A stretch of DNA of 64,000 nucleotides from Pachypanchax playfairii (GCA_006937955.1 SSNP01000050.1:3400700-3464699); one strand, 5' to 3'. Positions 24,433 through 37,348 are shown, counted from the stretch's first letter. Translations and numbers: made by a program. Notes: a model not told the origin generated them from the sequence alone.

Positions 24433-25172
24433 TGAATGACTTTCTTTAATAATTTATTGTTATATACATATATAAATTAAGAGTCAACGCTGCGTTTTAT
24501 ACGTTTTTAAAGAAATAAAATCTAATCATGACTCAGTTTATTGTCAGACCAGAGCCTTTAGCATGCTAATGTGCAGGACTTCATCTGTTGTACCCAGATT
24601 TAATGTGCTCATTTTCACTCTGTTTATTGGAAATAATGCGATGAAACTTGCAATGTGTTGTATTTTGTTAAAAAGTCGTTTGTTTGTGTTAGGATCTTAA
24701 AGTCATGGAGTCCGAGTGTAGCTGGGACGGAGTTTCAACACCAAAACCTGCACACAGATAATATTTAAGGTAGTTTGGTAATAAAAAACGACTTATTCTT
24801 GTGTGCAAAGTAAAATTATATTGTAAAAGGTAAACATGTTCTTTTACTAGCGGATATTGTTCTTAGCTGTTTTAACCCAGCTGTTAACAATTACATAAAG
24901 AAACGTGAATTAAATTATCTTATATTATTATATTATATTATCAATTATTTGTATATTATTTAACCTGAACTGTTTCCTTAACATGTACCTTGAGTGTCTT
25001 TTTTTTTTTTTTTTTTTTTAACAATGTACTGTTATTTTTAACCTAACCTTTGTTTTTGGTGTTTCTTGCCCCCCACAGCTCTTCAGGAGGTGAGCCAGGC
25101 TTCAGGGACATGGTTTTGTTTTTCGAGTGTCACCGGATCTCTGTGGAACCGAAGAGCAGCAGCTGTTTGTCC

Positions 25173-28100
25173 ATGACTGGTGAAGACACTGGTTTGGAGG
25201 CTTTGGCCTCACCATTGGCGGGGTATTTGGGAAAAGTCAGTGGAGCTCCTGTTTCCTCTCATTGTCACTCGCGCAAAGCTGAATTGTATTTGAACAGTTG
25301 ATACTGCGACTGAGCAGTACCGATCCAAATTAAACTAACGACAAACTCGAAACACAAATGGAAATCTTTGGTTGTAAAAGGCGAAAGTACTTGGTTTGCT
25401 TGAACTATGTGCAGAATCAATAACTGATGTTGTCATATCATGTGTAAGACACAGTTTTCATCTAAATTTGTTTTTCTTCACTTGTTTCAATGTATATTTC
25501 CTGATTTTAAACATAGTCAAAGAATTGATGTGTGTTTTAGAAAACATCCACTGAGAATAGCAGAAAGTTGATAGCTTTAAATGTGTTTTAAAATAGTTTT
25601 ATTTCTGGCTTCCTGTTACCTGTTTTCCAGAGAAACTGTGAAATCACTTGTTTCTTTTTGTAGGTTCAGGAAAGAGCCGCGTCACTGGATCGTTGCCCTT
25701 GGTGTTCTTCAAAAGGTCTGATTTACGCTCTACGCTCGTACCGCATCAACCTCCAGGAGTCCATCACCCTCTGCACAAACCCACAGGTACGTCTCTGTAC
25801 TGGTGGCAACACGTTCTTACATTTATTTGCTGTATTCTTTGTTTAAACCAGGACTCATTTATGATGTAAAAGTTGTTAAAATGTTCTTCTGGTGTTGCCA
25901 TTAGGTTTGTTGTTTTTTTTATTTTGCCTAAACTACAGTTCAGATTTAGTTCCTAAAACGTTAGCTATCAGTTGATGCATCAATAATTGATGGAAGAGAA
26001 GAAAAACTTTGTGAATTTTGTTTTAAATGGTGTGTACTGAAGCCCAAAACAGCTTGGTTTGTTTTGGTTTATATGCAACGCTGTTGTCCACTGTGCTAAT
26101 GCTAGTGTTATCTGCGCCCATTCATCACACAGTGTCTTTTCCCGCTGGTCACTCGTCCTTTAGAGGATGTTTTGGCCAGTTTGGAACCTGCAGTTCCGAC
26201 TGCTGGGAACAAAAGAAGAAACTCCTCGGAATTGGAAGAGGAGGAGGCAACTGGATCTCAGCTCAAGCGTCTGCGAACAAGCAAAGATGAGTTGCAAAAT
26301 GTTACTGACACTCACGTGAGTCCCGTCACAAATGGCCTACATGCAGCACCAGAGACTGATGGTGGAAAGGTTCATGGGTACCACAAGGATAAAGAAACAG
26401 AAGGACAGGATTGTTTACATGAAAAAGAAGTTGTTCAAGATAGAGATGCAGACTGTGGTACCTTTACAGATGATCCTGCGTTCCACTCACTTTTGCCTTC
26501 TTCTGGACACTCAGAGGTTTTGTTGATGAGTGATGGAGCTGAAACAGTTCTGTCTCCTCACCTTGGAGTAAATGGTGTGTCTAAAACTGAATTTAATGAG
26601 AGAAAAAATCCTGTTCTGAATGGATTCAGCAGTTTGGGTTCCAGTTCAACTACCATCAAAGCTCAATCCAACCTGTACGGTGAGCAGATGTTAACAGAGG
26701 AGGAATCACTGACTACAGATAGGAACACAGAAGGCATCAGTTCAGAGGATCAGGATTTGTCCTGTTACTCGCTGGGACAGTCGGAGGAGCGAATGCCTGT
26801 TCCAGAACAGCTGCTCTGGAGTAACAGTGACAAGCTGTGCTGGCTGGACTCGCTGCTCGCTGCTTTGGTGAACTGTAAAAGCTTAAGAAGGTACAAACCT
26901 AATGAGCAACCTGAGCGCTCGTCTGTGTGGAAGCTAATGGGAGGATATGAAGACATCTGTGCTGCCGTCCGGATGCACCAACAGGCTGACGCAGGTAAGT
27001 TAAAACCATAACTGTGTAGAGGTGTGTATGCAACAACTGTTTCTCTATTGATTTGGAATATTTCCTGTTTGATGTATTAGATGGTGTTGTGAGGACGCCG
27101 TGTCACGTTCTGCAGAAGGCCAGTGCTGACCTGCAGAGTCTCAGGATGTCCGTCTTTAAACTGCTGCAGCCCAAACTGAAATGCAAACTGGGTAAGCTCA
27201 AGTTCACCAACCAGTAAAGAGCCCGTGTGTTTTTAATGCAGATTAGAGTCGAGTCCAGTGTGAAGTTTTTAGGATGAGACTTTCAAGTCATAAAATCCGT
27301 TCTTCTTGTCACTGACATTAAAACCTATAAGAGCACACAGGTTCAAACATTCTGACCGTCTCATTCAGTGAGGACATTTCAGATAAGAAAAACATTAAAA
27401 GGATGGAAACATGTCTTCCCTCAAGTTTCATTAAAAGACAATAAATACAAATTTGTTGTAAGAAGAGATGTAAAAACAGCTCATTTTGGATCTACAACTC
27501 CAAAAAGCCTGATCAGCTGTGAGGACCAGTTTGAACCTCACGTGACCATTTGATTCAGAACATCTAGAGGGTAAATAAATGCTGCAGTAGGTCAGACAAA
27601 TGCACAGGAAGTGTCTTTTATGTACGTCAACAATAAAAGTTTAGAGTCCGTTTTAAGACAAACGAGGAGTCTGTCTTTCAGCTTGACTTTAAATATCTGA
27701 AAAACACTTTGAGAGTTCAGTGTAATGAAGCTTGAAGTCATGTGTGTGTTTCTAAGCACATGAACTGAAAAAACCCCAAAAATCTGGTGTTTTTCAGTCC
27801 AATGACACGATCAGCTCTTTATCACTCTACATGCATGAAATAAATCTGATAATTTTATTTTAGACTTTTAAAAGTAGTTTTTGAAGGACTTCAGTCTCTG
27901 TATTAACTCTTGAATTTACTGAAGGTATAAAATTTAGTTTTTTGTATGGAAACTGAAAACTTCAGAGAACAAAGACGAGATCTGCAAATATCAGCTGGTT
28001 CATCAACAACTGCTGCAGGAGAAAATATTTTCCACTTATATTTTAAAATTTAAATTGAATTTTTATTTTTTTTGGCAATCAAAAATAAAAATCTTATCCA

Positions 28101-31100
28101 AATTTTAGTCACAATTCTCGCGGCTCACCCAAAAATGAAATCGGATCAATTTTTTTTTTTTTTATTGTTTTGCTTGAAGTTGTTGCCTTTTGTGCCTTTT
28201 TGCACAATGAAATATAGACAAGCCCTTTTCCTGTATCTGAATAAATTCTTCATGACAACACAGATGGTACAAGACTTCTGGTCATCTCATAACGAGACAC
28301 TGCAGGCTTTGTTTATTTGTTAGTTTTTAGAAGTTGGCTCCCACAGCCGTTAAAGAGAAAAGCATCAACTGTGCAAAGACATTTTACACTGATTACAATG
28401 ATAAAAACAGGGACTTAAAGCAGTTCTCTGTCCTGTTTCAGCAAGTTCTTTCAGGAAAAATGTAAACACACATCTTCTGCATGAGTCAGATACCTCATGT
28501 AAGATCTCCAAACAATTAAATCCTTAAATTACCCCAAACAGTTCCATGTTTTCCCACTTAAATGCTTTTTTTCTTCTTGGTTGAAGAAATCAACACAGTA
28601 AAATAATTTTAAAAAATATCAAATTAAGAGAAAATGCAGCAAATGTTGACATGGATGATGTCATTCGAGGCTTGATGATATAAAAACAGCCTTCAGCTGT
28701 TAAACAGGTTACCTGTGTTAATACAACAATGGAGGGAAGTGCATTCCACGACCTCTGCTCGATTTCTTAAAACTCACATCATCATCTGATAACATCAGAA
28801 AGTGGCAGGTCTTGACTTGTTGCGGTCGAGTGTGGAACTGGGAACGACCAAGCTGGAAGTCGGCCATGGAGTAGAAGAGATATTTTATGCTGTAGCTGAC
28901 GTTTGAACCAGAGAATGGAATGATGCTCCTCTCTCACGTCGTGTGTTTTTGTTTTCAGGTGAAAGGGAAACTCCCGTGTTCGCGATGCCTCTCCTGCTCG
29001 CGGCCGACTCCTGGGTGGAGCATCTCTTCCAGTCCACATTTCAATGGGAGTTCAAATGCAGCGGATGCAAAGTGATCATGAAAGAAAGGTTGGTGAGGAT
29101 TTTTGTCTCAGCCGTCTGCCGCAGAGTGAAAACACTGAAATCTCCAAGTAATTGTGTTTATAGTAATTAGTGTAAGAATGAGCTGTTGAGTCCAACAAAT
29201 GGATGAATTCTCAGGTCTTTTAGGAGGCTGATCACATACTGTATGAATCTTTTTGGGGAAACTCTTAATAAATATCAGTGTTATTGATCTGCAGTTTGGT
29301 GAGTATTGGTCTGTTTGCTGATCATTAATAATGACTTAATCTCTGGTGTTCGCTGGACTACTTGAAATGTAGATTAATTTATTTAGATATCTTCAGGGTT
29401 TGAAACATGTTTGAACTCTTAATAAAATATTTGAAAGTCCTTGAAATTCACATTTTTTAGTTTTAAACAGTCTATATTTTTTATATGAATCTTTTAGACT
29501 TCCTGATCACTCAAAATGCTTTTACATTGAAAGCTACATTCTCTCTCTCACACCAATTCACATATCCTGGGGCTCAGTGTCTTGCCAGCATTGAACTACC
29601 AACCTTCTGATTTGAAAGACGACTGGTCTTCCTCCTGAGCCACACAGTTTTTAGAAACTGTCGATTTTAATAGTATAAACAAAAGACAAAGATTTAACAT
29701 TCAGTAAAGACGTCTCACTACCTGTGTGTTGTATCTAGTATTTCTCACTATCAGGTCTCTATAGATGTGAGTTCTGAATCATACAGTGGGGCAAAAAAGT
29801 ATTTAGTCAGCCACCAATTGTGTAAGTTCTCCCACTTAAAAAGATCAGAGAGGCCTGTAATTTTCATCATAGGTATACCTCAACTATGAGAGACAAAATG
29901 AGGAAAAAAAATCCAGAAAATCACATTGTCTGATTTTTAAAGAATTTATTTGCAAATTATGGTGGAAAATAAGTATTTGGTCACCTACAAACAAGTAAGA
30001 TTTCTGGCTTTCACAGACCTGTAGCTTCTTTAAGAGGCTCCTCGGTCCTCCACTCGTTACCTGTATTAATGGCACCTGTGTGAACTCGTTATCAGTATAA
30101 AAGACACCTGTCCACAACCTCAAACAGTCACGCTCCAAACTCCACTATGGCCAAGACCAAAGAGCTGTCAAAGGACACCAGAAACAAAATTGTAGACCTT
30201 CACCAGGCTGGGAAGACTGAATCTGCAATAGGTAAGCAGCTTGGTGTGAAGAAATCAACTGTGGGAGCAATTATTAGAAAATGGAAGACATACAAGACCA
30301 CTGATAATCTCCCTCGATCTGGGGCTCCACGCAAGATCTCACCCCGTGGGGTCAAAATGATCACAAGAACGGTGAGCAAAAATCCCAGAACCACACGGAG
30401 GGACCTAGTGAATGACCTGCAGAGAGCTGGGACCAAAGTAACAAAGGCTACCATCAGTAACACACTACGCCGCCAGGGACTCAAATCCTGCAGTGCCAGA
30501 CGTGTCCCCCTGCTGAAGCCAGGACACGTCCAGGTCCGTCTGCGGTTTGCTAGAGAGCATTTGGATGATCCAGAAGAGGATTGGGAGAACATCATGTGGT
30601 CAGATGAAACCAAAATAGAACTTTTTGGTAGAAACTCAACTTGTCGTGTTTGGAGGGGAAAGAATGCTGAGTTGGATCCAAAGAACACCATACCTACTGT
30701 AAAGCATGGGGGTGGAAACATCATGCTTTGGGGCTGTTTTTCTGCAAGGGGACCAGGACGACTGATCCGTGTAAAGGAAAGAATGAATGGGGCCATGTAT
30801 CGTAAGATTTTGAGTGAAAACCTCCTTCCATCAGCAAGGGCATTGAAAATGAGACGTGGCTGGGTCTTTCAGCATGACAATGATCCCAAACACACCGCCC
30901 GGGCAACGAAGGAGTGGCTTCGTAAGAAGCATTTCAAGGTCCTGGAGTGGCCTAGCCAGTCTCCAGATCTCAACCCCATAGAAAATCTCTGGAGGGAGTT
31001 GAAAGTCCGTGTTGCCCAGCGTCAGCCCCAAAACATCACTGCTCTAGAGGAGATCTGCATGGAGGAATGGGCCAAAATACCAGCAACAGTGTGTGAAAAC

Positions 31101-31572
31101 CTTGTGAAGACTTACAGAAAACGTTTGACCTCTGTCATTGCCAACAAAGGCTATATAACAAAGTATTGAGATTAACTTTTGTTATTGACCAAATACTTAT
31201 TTTCCACCATAATTTGCAAATAAATTCTTTAAAAATCAGACAATGTGATTTTCTGGATTTTTTTTCCTCATTTTGTCTCTCATAGTTGAGGTATACCTAT
31301 GATGAAAATTACAGGCCTCTCTGATCTTTTTAAGTGGGAGAACTTACACAATTGGTGGCTGACTAAATACTTTTTTGACCCACTGTAAATATATTCTTTG
31401 CTGTATTTGTGTTCTTCAGGGTTCTAAAAACACTCCCCACCTTCACACACATCGTGCCTGACTGGCGTCCGCTTAACGCGGTTCATTTTTCTCCGTGTAA
31501 CATCTGCGGCAAGAAGAACCAGAGGAGAGCAATGCTGCTGGAGAGGTAAGATTTAAACATTTGCTTTGACGC

Positions 31573-31606
<34 letters not shown>

Positions 31607-34600
31607 CACCTTGTTGGAAAAACATACAACCCCTTTTCCTAGCCCCCCCCGCGCTCCGATGCTCAAGCCGACTAATGTTCCTCACCAAACACACTCTGAT
31701 CCCCGATCTGAGCAGGACAATAAAATATCATGAGTTCAGCTCACTAATCATGCTCTCCAGCCCCGCTGGTCACACACTGACTCTGATGAAAGCAGCTCCT
31801 ACCTGTTTATAGCTCAATCATCGATTCAGTCTGTGGCAAAGAGTTCATAGTTGCACCGCGGCTCCAAAACTTCCTGCAGTCTCCTCCTAAGATCCTCTGT
31901 CCTCCTCACACACCATCCTGCACGCAACACTTATCCAATAAAATTTAAAAAAGCAATAAATTCCTCTGGTGTGTCTTCCAGTCCAAAAAGTTCCTCCACT
32001 TCAGCAAAATTACATGTTAGCTAGCAGCTAATGAAAATGTTTCCACACAGAACTTGCTCGTCACATGGGAAACCCCAGAGGAATCCTCTATGGCAGGGAT
32101 TCCCTAAGTGTGGTGGGCGCACCCCTGGGGGTGCATGGGCTGCCACTAGGGGGTGCGCGAGGTGAAAAATGTAATGGTGGACAGATGTAATAATAATAAT
32201 TACAAAATACAGTGTTCTTTCCCCACACAATAAAGATGTGTAAATAAATATTTCCTCTGTAAAATTGTAAACAATGACAATTAAAATTACTATTCAAAAT
32301 GCACTTCATCTAGAAATGAAGTGTTCTTCTACTACTACGCAATTTAAGTGCGCACCTAGCTTGTGGCCTCTACTTCATTCATTATCGCAAATATGCTCAA
32401 ATGGCCTAAATCGGGGAAACTGTCAGTTGAGAAATTGAAAGACAAAGGTACTGATAAAGGAGCGGAACCAAGAGAGAGTGACGAATCAAAGGCAACAGAG
32501 GATAGAATTGCGACGGATACGGGAGAAGAAAATGAACAGGAGTTAAAAAATGATGAGCTGGAGGAGACGGCAGAGGNNNNNNNNNNAAAAGAGTGTTTCA
32601 GATTAATTCAAAAGCAGGAGTGCATTGTTGTGGTCATTAGATCATCATTAGATGTGGTTTTTGTTCATTTGAGTAAACATGCCGTCTTTAATATAGCCTA
32701 AATAAAATTCAACGTCCTTTCAACAGTAACAAAAATGCTTGTGGCATTTATTTTTGAAAGTGCGGGGGGTTGGGGGTGCGTCAACACGGCCGGGACATAA
32801 AAGGGGGTGCGTTTGGGAACAGCTGCACTATGGCAAGCAAATAAGGTATATAATCACCACATGTCCCCGGTGCTTCCAGCTGTTTGACCTGCAGACTCCA
32901 CAGTACCAGCCTCACTGTGCTGGATTATTTACCGTATTAGGCAACCCAAAATGGTGCCCGCTGCTCTGCCAGATATTGGCTGGTGGATGTAAACAAAATG
33001 TCAATGTCGTGCCCGTCAAAATTAATATTTTACTTCAAATATAATTTTTAAAGGAAATGCTGTATTTTCGTTCTACAGCCCTCTAAACACCCCGTGGAGG
33101 CATTATTTTTATTTTTATTTTATAAAAAATATTGCTTTTAATGAAAATATTCCATATACCAACTTTAAGTCATTCTTGACTAGGAGCAGGTGTGGCCGCC
33201 TTCAGGCCCGTGTGTGGCAGGAGGAATTGAAACCAGATCTTAAAAGACGCGATACATGACAGTTAAAGCTATAGTGCGTAACTTTTACATGTTCGCGCAG
33301 GAAATTACAACAACAACAACAAAACTTTATTTATAAAGCGCTTTTCAAACAAAGTTTATCAAAGTGCTTTACAGATTTAAAATTACCCCACAACCCCCCA
33401 ACCCCCCCCCCCTTTACTTAAAAAGTAAAACCCCCATCCCAACCCAACCCATCGACCATATACACACACACACACACACTTAAAAGCTACAAAAACAGCG
33501 GGCTGAGCACAGATGAGCCAGGAAATGCCATCGTAGGAGCCATCTGCATCGGTAGCAGCGGATCAGCAGCAGCTGCCAAGGCACCGACCCCGTGCGCCCA
33601 GAGTAGGGAGGGCTGGTACCCCCACCTCCACCCAGGCCTTACCTGGGGGGCACCCCGGCAGCCACAGCCGACCACCGCCCCCGACACAGAGAGGTCCCGG
33701 AGAGTAAACACTGGCAAAAAAAAAAAAAGTGTAAAATTTGTAAAACATAAAGTGTATAAAGTATAAAACAATGAGTGTAAAACAAGGATAAGATAGAATC
33801 AACTTACGTCTTTTACATCACAACAAGAAGGGAGGGGGAGGACGAGCGGAGAGTCTCGTAGCAGGAGATCATTCACTAACCTGTCAGTTACAAATTAGCA
33901 GGCACCTCGTCTCCCGTTTGTAATAAGCTATTTGCGTTTCTGCGGAAAATAAATAAAAAATACAATAATTACCTCTTTCGAAGAGTCAATCTTTTTTCAA
34001 CAGCTGTCCTTATTCAAACAGAATAAAAATGTTGTGGAATCGCGAATCACAGCGGCAGAGGGATAGCGGTTGGGGGAAAGGGGGTGGGTACGTCATATGG
34101 AAGCGCCAGCTATATTGTTGTAATAACGCAAAATTCCGCTAGGGGGCGACAGACGTTACGCACTATAGCTTTAATTAACGATTTAATGATTTTTTTGCTT
34201 TTTCCACATGGAGCCATGTTAGTTTTTCTTTTTATAATTAACATCTTTGTTTAAAAACTGTGTTTTTTGTTTACGTTTGTATTTGTTTAATATATAAATT
34301 AGTTTGGTAATCTGAAACATTTACATGTGACAGACATAAAAAATAAGAAATCACAAAGGTCTATAAACCTTTTCACAACCACTCTAGTTTCTCCTGTAGA
34401 TTGTTTGTTTTCCTAGATTCTGTTAGCTTATTTTCAATTAAAAATTTCTGAATTAAATGTTAAATTAAAAGGTTTCTAATTAAAGGAGCGGATAGAAATG
34501 TGATGTAGAACATTTCCTTAGAACTCACTGACTTCATTATACAGGAAAAAACGAAGCAGTGGTTAAAAATAAAAAGGTGTTAAATAAAGCTGTTGCTTCT

Positions 34601-37003
34601 AAAATTAAAAAATCTTGCTAACAAATATAAATCCAGATGTTGTTTTAAATAACATGTTTACAGTTGCACAATATGAATCAGTGTAAGCGGTAATATGCGT
34701 CCAGTGTAAACCAGACACTTTGTTTATGCGGCTGTTTGCTCTGTGTTTTGTGTAGTTTGCCTCCGGTGTTTGCGTTGCACTTCGTGGAAGGACTTCCTGA
34801 CAATGATGTCAGTGTTTACACCTTCAACTTTAAGGACAAACGTTATTCTGTCACCACCGTCATCCAGTACAGCGTCCAGCTCAAGCACTTCGTCACCTGG
34901 ATTTGTGACTCCGACGGTACGTATTTAAACTCTGTGTTCATTTAGCTCAGATTAAACTGAGCCAACAGCACAGTCTGCTGGACGACATGTGTAGTGAAGA
35001 AAACAAACAAAAACTTGTTAAATTTGGTTGTTTTTTTGTGCAAGGTTTTAATTATTTTTTTTATTTTCAGGTTGAGTCATTGTACTGGATTTTTTTAACA
35101 AACACTTTTGCTGTTGGCTTTTGTTTTATTTATGATTCCTGACCTTGTAAATAAAGTTGATTTTAAACATTTGGTTTAAACTGAAAGTTAACGTCACATC
35201 TGTTTCTGTTAAAGAGGTGATTCGTCACCGTCCAACCTGTTTTCCTGATGATTATTCATCTGATGAATCATCTCTCCTACTAAATGGATTGATGATTATT
35301 TTTGGCCTCGAGCTCTGCATCTGATTTTTCACTGTAAATGTTCTAGTAACCAAATCTTTTCTGTCATTGTTCCTCCAGGATCATGGCTGGAATATGATGA
35401 CCTAAAATACCCAAATTTTAGGAGGCTTCAAAAGCTCCAGGTCCCTCCTCATGAGATGCACGTGGTCTTCTGGGAGGAGGAGAACGCAGCTTGTTCTCCT
35501 TCCAGCATGTTTACTGAACCTTCTGAAGGAAGTTTAAATAACACCAGATTAGATGAGCCACTGACTCCAGATCAGTCTTTTCTTTACAGTCACACTGACC
35601 TTTTTGGTGCTAACATGGACACTACAGCTTCAGTGGATGTCGATACATCTATAGGTGAAAGAACCTTGCTCGACACCTTTGAGGGCCTTAGCCATGATGA
35701 CATCATCACCCTCACTCTGGTTGGAGCTGATCCAGCTCCAACGCAGCTTTTAAATGACGACCAGCAGGACCTGAGTCCTGCAAGGACCGCCGTGCCAGGC
35801 CCTTTGTCTGACAGCTCCATTTCTGCAACAGGTGGCGACGTGTGTCACGAAGCCGACGCGACCCTCAGCTCTCCGAACACTGAGTCAGTCGACAGCTCAT
35901 CTGCTGATGCATCGTCGGCGCCTGTTGCTAGAAGAGGGCGAAAGAGAAGCACCAGCCAGGAGACAATGGTTCAGAGACGGAGAGGGAGAAAAGCGGCTTC
36001 TCCACCTGCATCCTCAGAGCCCTCTGGTCTCAAACCTAATGGTTCCTGTACTCAGGATAATACGCCACCTGCTGAAGTGACGCCAAGACAACCCGCTGTT
36101 TCTTCAAAGGATGCATCATCTCTGTCCACCTGCCAGAAAAGTTCTCCCTTAGATCAGAGCGCTCGCTGGTCTTTCCTGCTTAGCAGACACCCTCTAACCC
36201 AACTCCACAAACCTATAACGAAACCCACTCCCACGCAAAACTCGTCTTCGTACTCAGAAGTAAAAAACCCTCAGCTCGTTCACTCCACTCCCAATCCCAT
36301 AACAAGACAAGCTGTTCCTTCAAGACTTCCTAAACCACAGCTGATCACAGAGGAGAGCATGGGTCTCCCACCAAAAGCTGCAGAAATGTACGGTGGATTC
36401 AGCACAAAGAGTTCAACCAACAGCAGCCCTCTGCCGTCTCCACTACCTAACGGCAACCCCCACCTGTTTCATTCAGTCATTTCTAACCAGCCGCTCTCCA
36501 AAATTACATCTGGTGCGTCACTTCCCATGCATGGAGCAAAGTTACTTCCTGAAATCTGTTCTCCAAAGAAGCGCAGCAGCCCCAAAGTTCTCTCGGGTCT
36601 CAGCGAAACTGAAGCCCTCAGATACAAACTATTGAAAAAGCTTAAAGCGAAGAAAAAGAAGCTTGCAAAGCTAAACCAGCAGTTGGCTAACCAGGTAGGC
36701 GGAGCCTTCCTCCGACCGGACAGCACTGATCTCACCTCTCCCAACTCGGTTACCTCCAGCACCTACGATGGCTCAGCCAGCGCTGACTTCCTCTCAGATC
36801 TGCTGTCGCCGGCGACGACAGCCAGCAACCTTTCTCCAGACAGCACAGAGTTTTTAGAGATGCTGACCAGCGGGCAGGATGGAGCCAGGAGTTTGGATGG
36901 TTTGGTCAGTCCCGCTGTGCCGCAGACGAACTGTAACATCAGCGAGCAGGAAAACTTCCTGGAGGAGTTTCTCATGCAATGTTGCAGCTTTGAAGCCAAC
37001 TGA
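25173..37003 (+). CDS. uspl1: SUMO-specific isopeptidase USPL1
   Basis: Eight coding exons: 25,173-25,235, 25,664-25,786, 26,133-26,994, 27,081-27,191, 28,959-29,088, 31,420-31,545, 34,756-34,916 and 35,379-37,003. All junctions are GT-AG and phase-consistent, giving 1,066 residues (human about 1,092). USPL1 removes SUMO from substrates and belongs to Cajal-body biology. Early motif GYLGK then CPWC; Cys298 in DKLCWLDSLLAAL; HFVEGLP at about 480; His516 in KHFVTW; Asp532 in LEYDDLK. The His-Asp spacing of 16 equals that of human His456-Asp472. The long, low-complexity C-terminal half is one exon ending in an acidic, hydrophobic tail. An in-frame ATG at 25,110 would add 21 residues; 25,173 was chosen because GYLGK then sits nearer the human spacing. 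Introns 5 and 6 are loaded with transposons, but the coding exons are intact. Confidence 0.95.
27192..28958 (+). other. uspl1: uspl1 intron 4
   Basis: A 1.77-kb AT-rich intron between phase-1 exons, bounded by GTAAGC and TTTTCAG. No transposon family or conserved element was recognised; a poly-T run is at about 28,150-28,164. Confidence 0.6.
29500..29650 (-). mobile_element. Decayed tRNA-derived SINE fragment
   Basis: On the minus strand, TGGCTCAGGAGG resembles a pol III A box and GGTAGTTCAATGC a B box, the head layout of the fish SINE seen more completely at 52,180-52,525. The rest ('gctcagtgtcttgccag') matches that family's body in degraded form. It lies within uspl1 intron 5. Confidence 0.5.
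29784..31385 (+). mobile_element. Complete Tc1-like DNA transposon
   Basis: A 1,602-bp element bounded by TA dinucleotides at 29,782-29,783 and 31,386-31,387. Terminal inverted repeats of about 200 bp (29,784-29,983 and 31,186-31,385) begin CAGTGGGGCAAAAAAGTATT on the left and differ at one base within that stretch on the right (CAGTGGGTCAAA). The transposase frame inside is uninterrupted. It sits in uspl1 intron 5 in sense orientation, 34 bp before the exon 6 acceptor. Near-identical long arms indicate recent insertion. I recall closely related Tc1 copies being described as shared between teleosts and lampreys, but that identity was not checked. Confidence 0.95.
30147..31169 (+). CDS. Tc1-family transposase, intact
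   Basis: One uninterrupted 340-residue frame, the same length as Sleeping Beauty transposase. The N-terminal third is a paired-like double helix-turn-helix (DLHQAGKTESAIGKQLGVKK, then a PRSGAPRK linker in the place of the GRPR AT-hook). The DDE domain has Asp153 in MWSDETK, Asp244 in FQHDNDPKHTA and Glu279 in SPDLNPIENLW, a DD34E triad. The enzyme cuts and pastes its own element at TA sites. The start MAKTKELS is the standard Tc1 N-terminus. No stop, frameshift or lost catalytic residue is seen, so the protein could be active; expression is unknown. Confidence 0.95.
   Translation: MAKTKELSKDTRNKIVDLHQAGKTESAIGKQLGVKKSTVGAIIRKWKTYKTTDNLPRSGAPRKISPRGVKMITRTVSKNPRTTRRDLVNDLQRAGTKVTKATISNTLRRQGLKSCSARRVPLLKPGHVQVRLRFAREHLDDPEEDWENIMWSDETKIELFGRNSTCRVWRGKNAELDPKNTIPTVKHGGGNIMLWGCFSARGPGRLIRVKERMNGAMYRKILSENLLPSARALKMRRGWVFQHDNDPKHTARATKEWLRKKHFKVLEWPSQSPDLNPIENLWRELKVRVAQRQPQNITALEEICMEEWAKIPATVCENLVKTYRKRLTSVIANKGYITKY
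31574..31602. repeat. CA microsatellite in uspl1 intron 6
   Basis: A perfect CA dinucleotide run immediately after exon 6 of uspl1. Confidence 0.9.
32094..32825 (+). mobile_element. Non-autonomous hAT transposon with an assembly gap
   Basis: The left end CAGGGATTCCCTAAGTGTGG and the right end, read on the minus strand as CAGCTGTTCCCAAACGCACC, are imperfect inverted repeats in the hAT 'CAGgggTTCCCaaa' style. The 8-bp flanks CTCTATGG (32,086-32,093) and CACTATGG (32,826-32,833) form a target-site duplication with one mismatch, the hAT length. Inside, a Lys/Glu-rich frame begins MLKWPKSGKLS and is cut by ten unknown bases at 32,577-32,586. It looks like the start of an hAT or ZBED-type protein with most of the body deleted. 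Confidence 0.75.
32577..32586. other. Assembly gap of 10 N
   Basis: Ten consecutive N within the hAT remnant. True missing length is unknown, so the element may be larger than shown. Confidence 1.
33263..34174 (+). mobile_element. Long MITE with nested repeat, uspl1 intron 6
   Basis: The ends TTAAAGCTATAGTGCGTAAC and GTTACGCACTATAGCTTTAA are perfect 20-bp inverted repeats bordered by TTAA. The interior from about 33,320 to 33,790 looks like a separate insertion: an ACA-rich start, 'tttataaagcgcttttcaaa', 'gtgctttacag', C-rich and CA tracts. That piece resembles the retroposed 'ttataaagcgctttt' repeats also at 45,280-45,420. No coding capacity. Confidence 0.8.
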
Positions 37004-37348
37004 CAAAAATAATGAGTCTCGAATTTTTACTTTCTATTTAATTTGTGGCGCTGGATACACTGATAAACCTCACAGAGTAACTTCTCTTCATTTAGAGCTG
37101 TTGTTTATGTAAATGTAGAAGGATTAATAGCATTTTTCAACTAGTAAGTTAATTTTTTTAGCACTTTATTTACTGTGACTGTCTTGTACAAAAGCACTGT
37201 TTAAAGTTTTCTTTTTGCTTTTTGACTAATTACTTGAAAAATACTTTAACTGTCATTCATTTAATATTTTTGGATGAATGCTGCATTTATTTGTACAAAA
37301 AATGATGATTTGACTAATTGCAATCACAAAAAGCTTGTTTATTGAGGG

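Noticed and set aside
30200..30796. Minus-strand 198-codon open frame within the Tc1 element
   Set aside because: Antisense shadow of the transposase, with no family resemblance of its own.
35590..37112. Several secondary frames in the last uspl1 exon
   Set aside because: Shadows of the long uspl1 coding exon; the exon reading continues the phase set by seven upstream exons.
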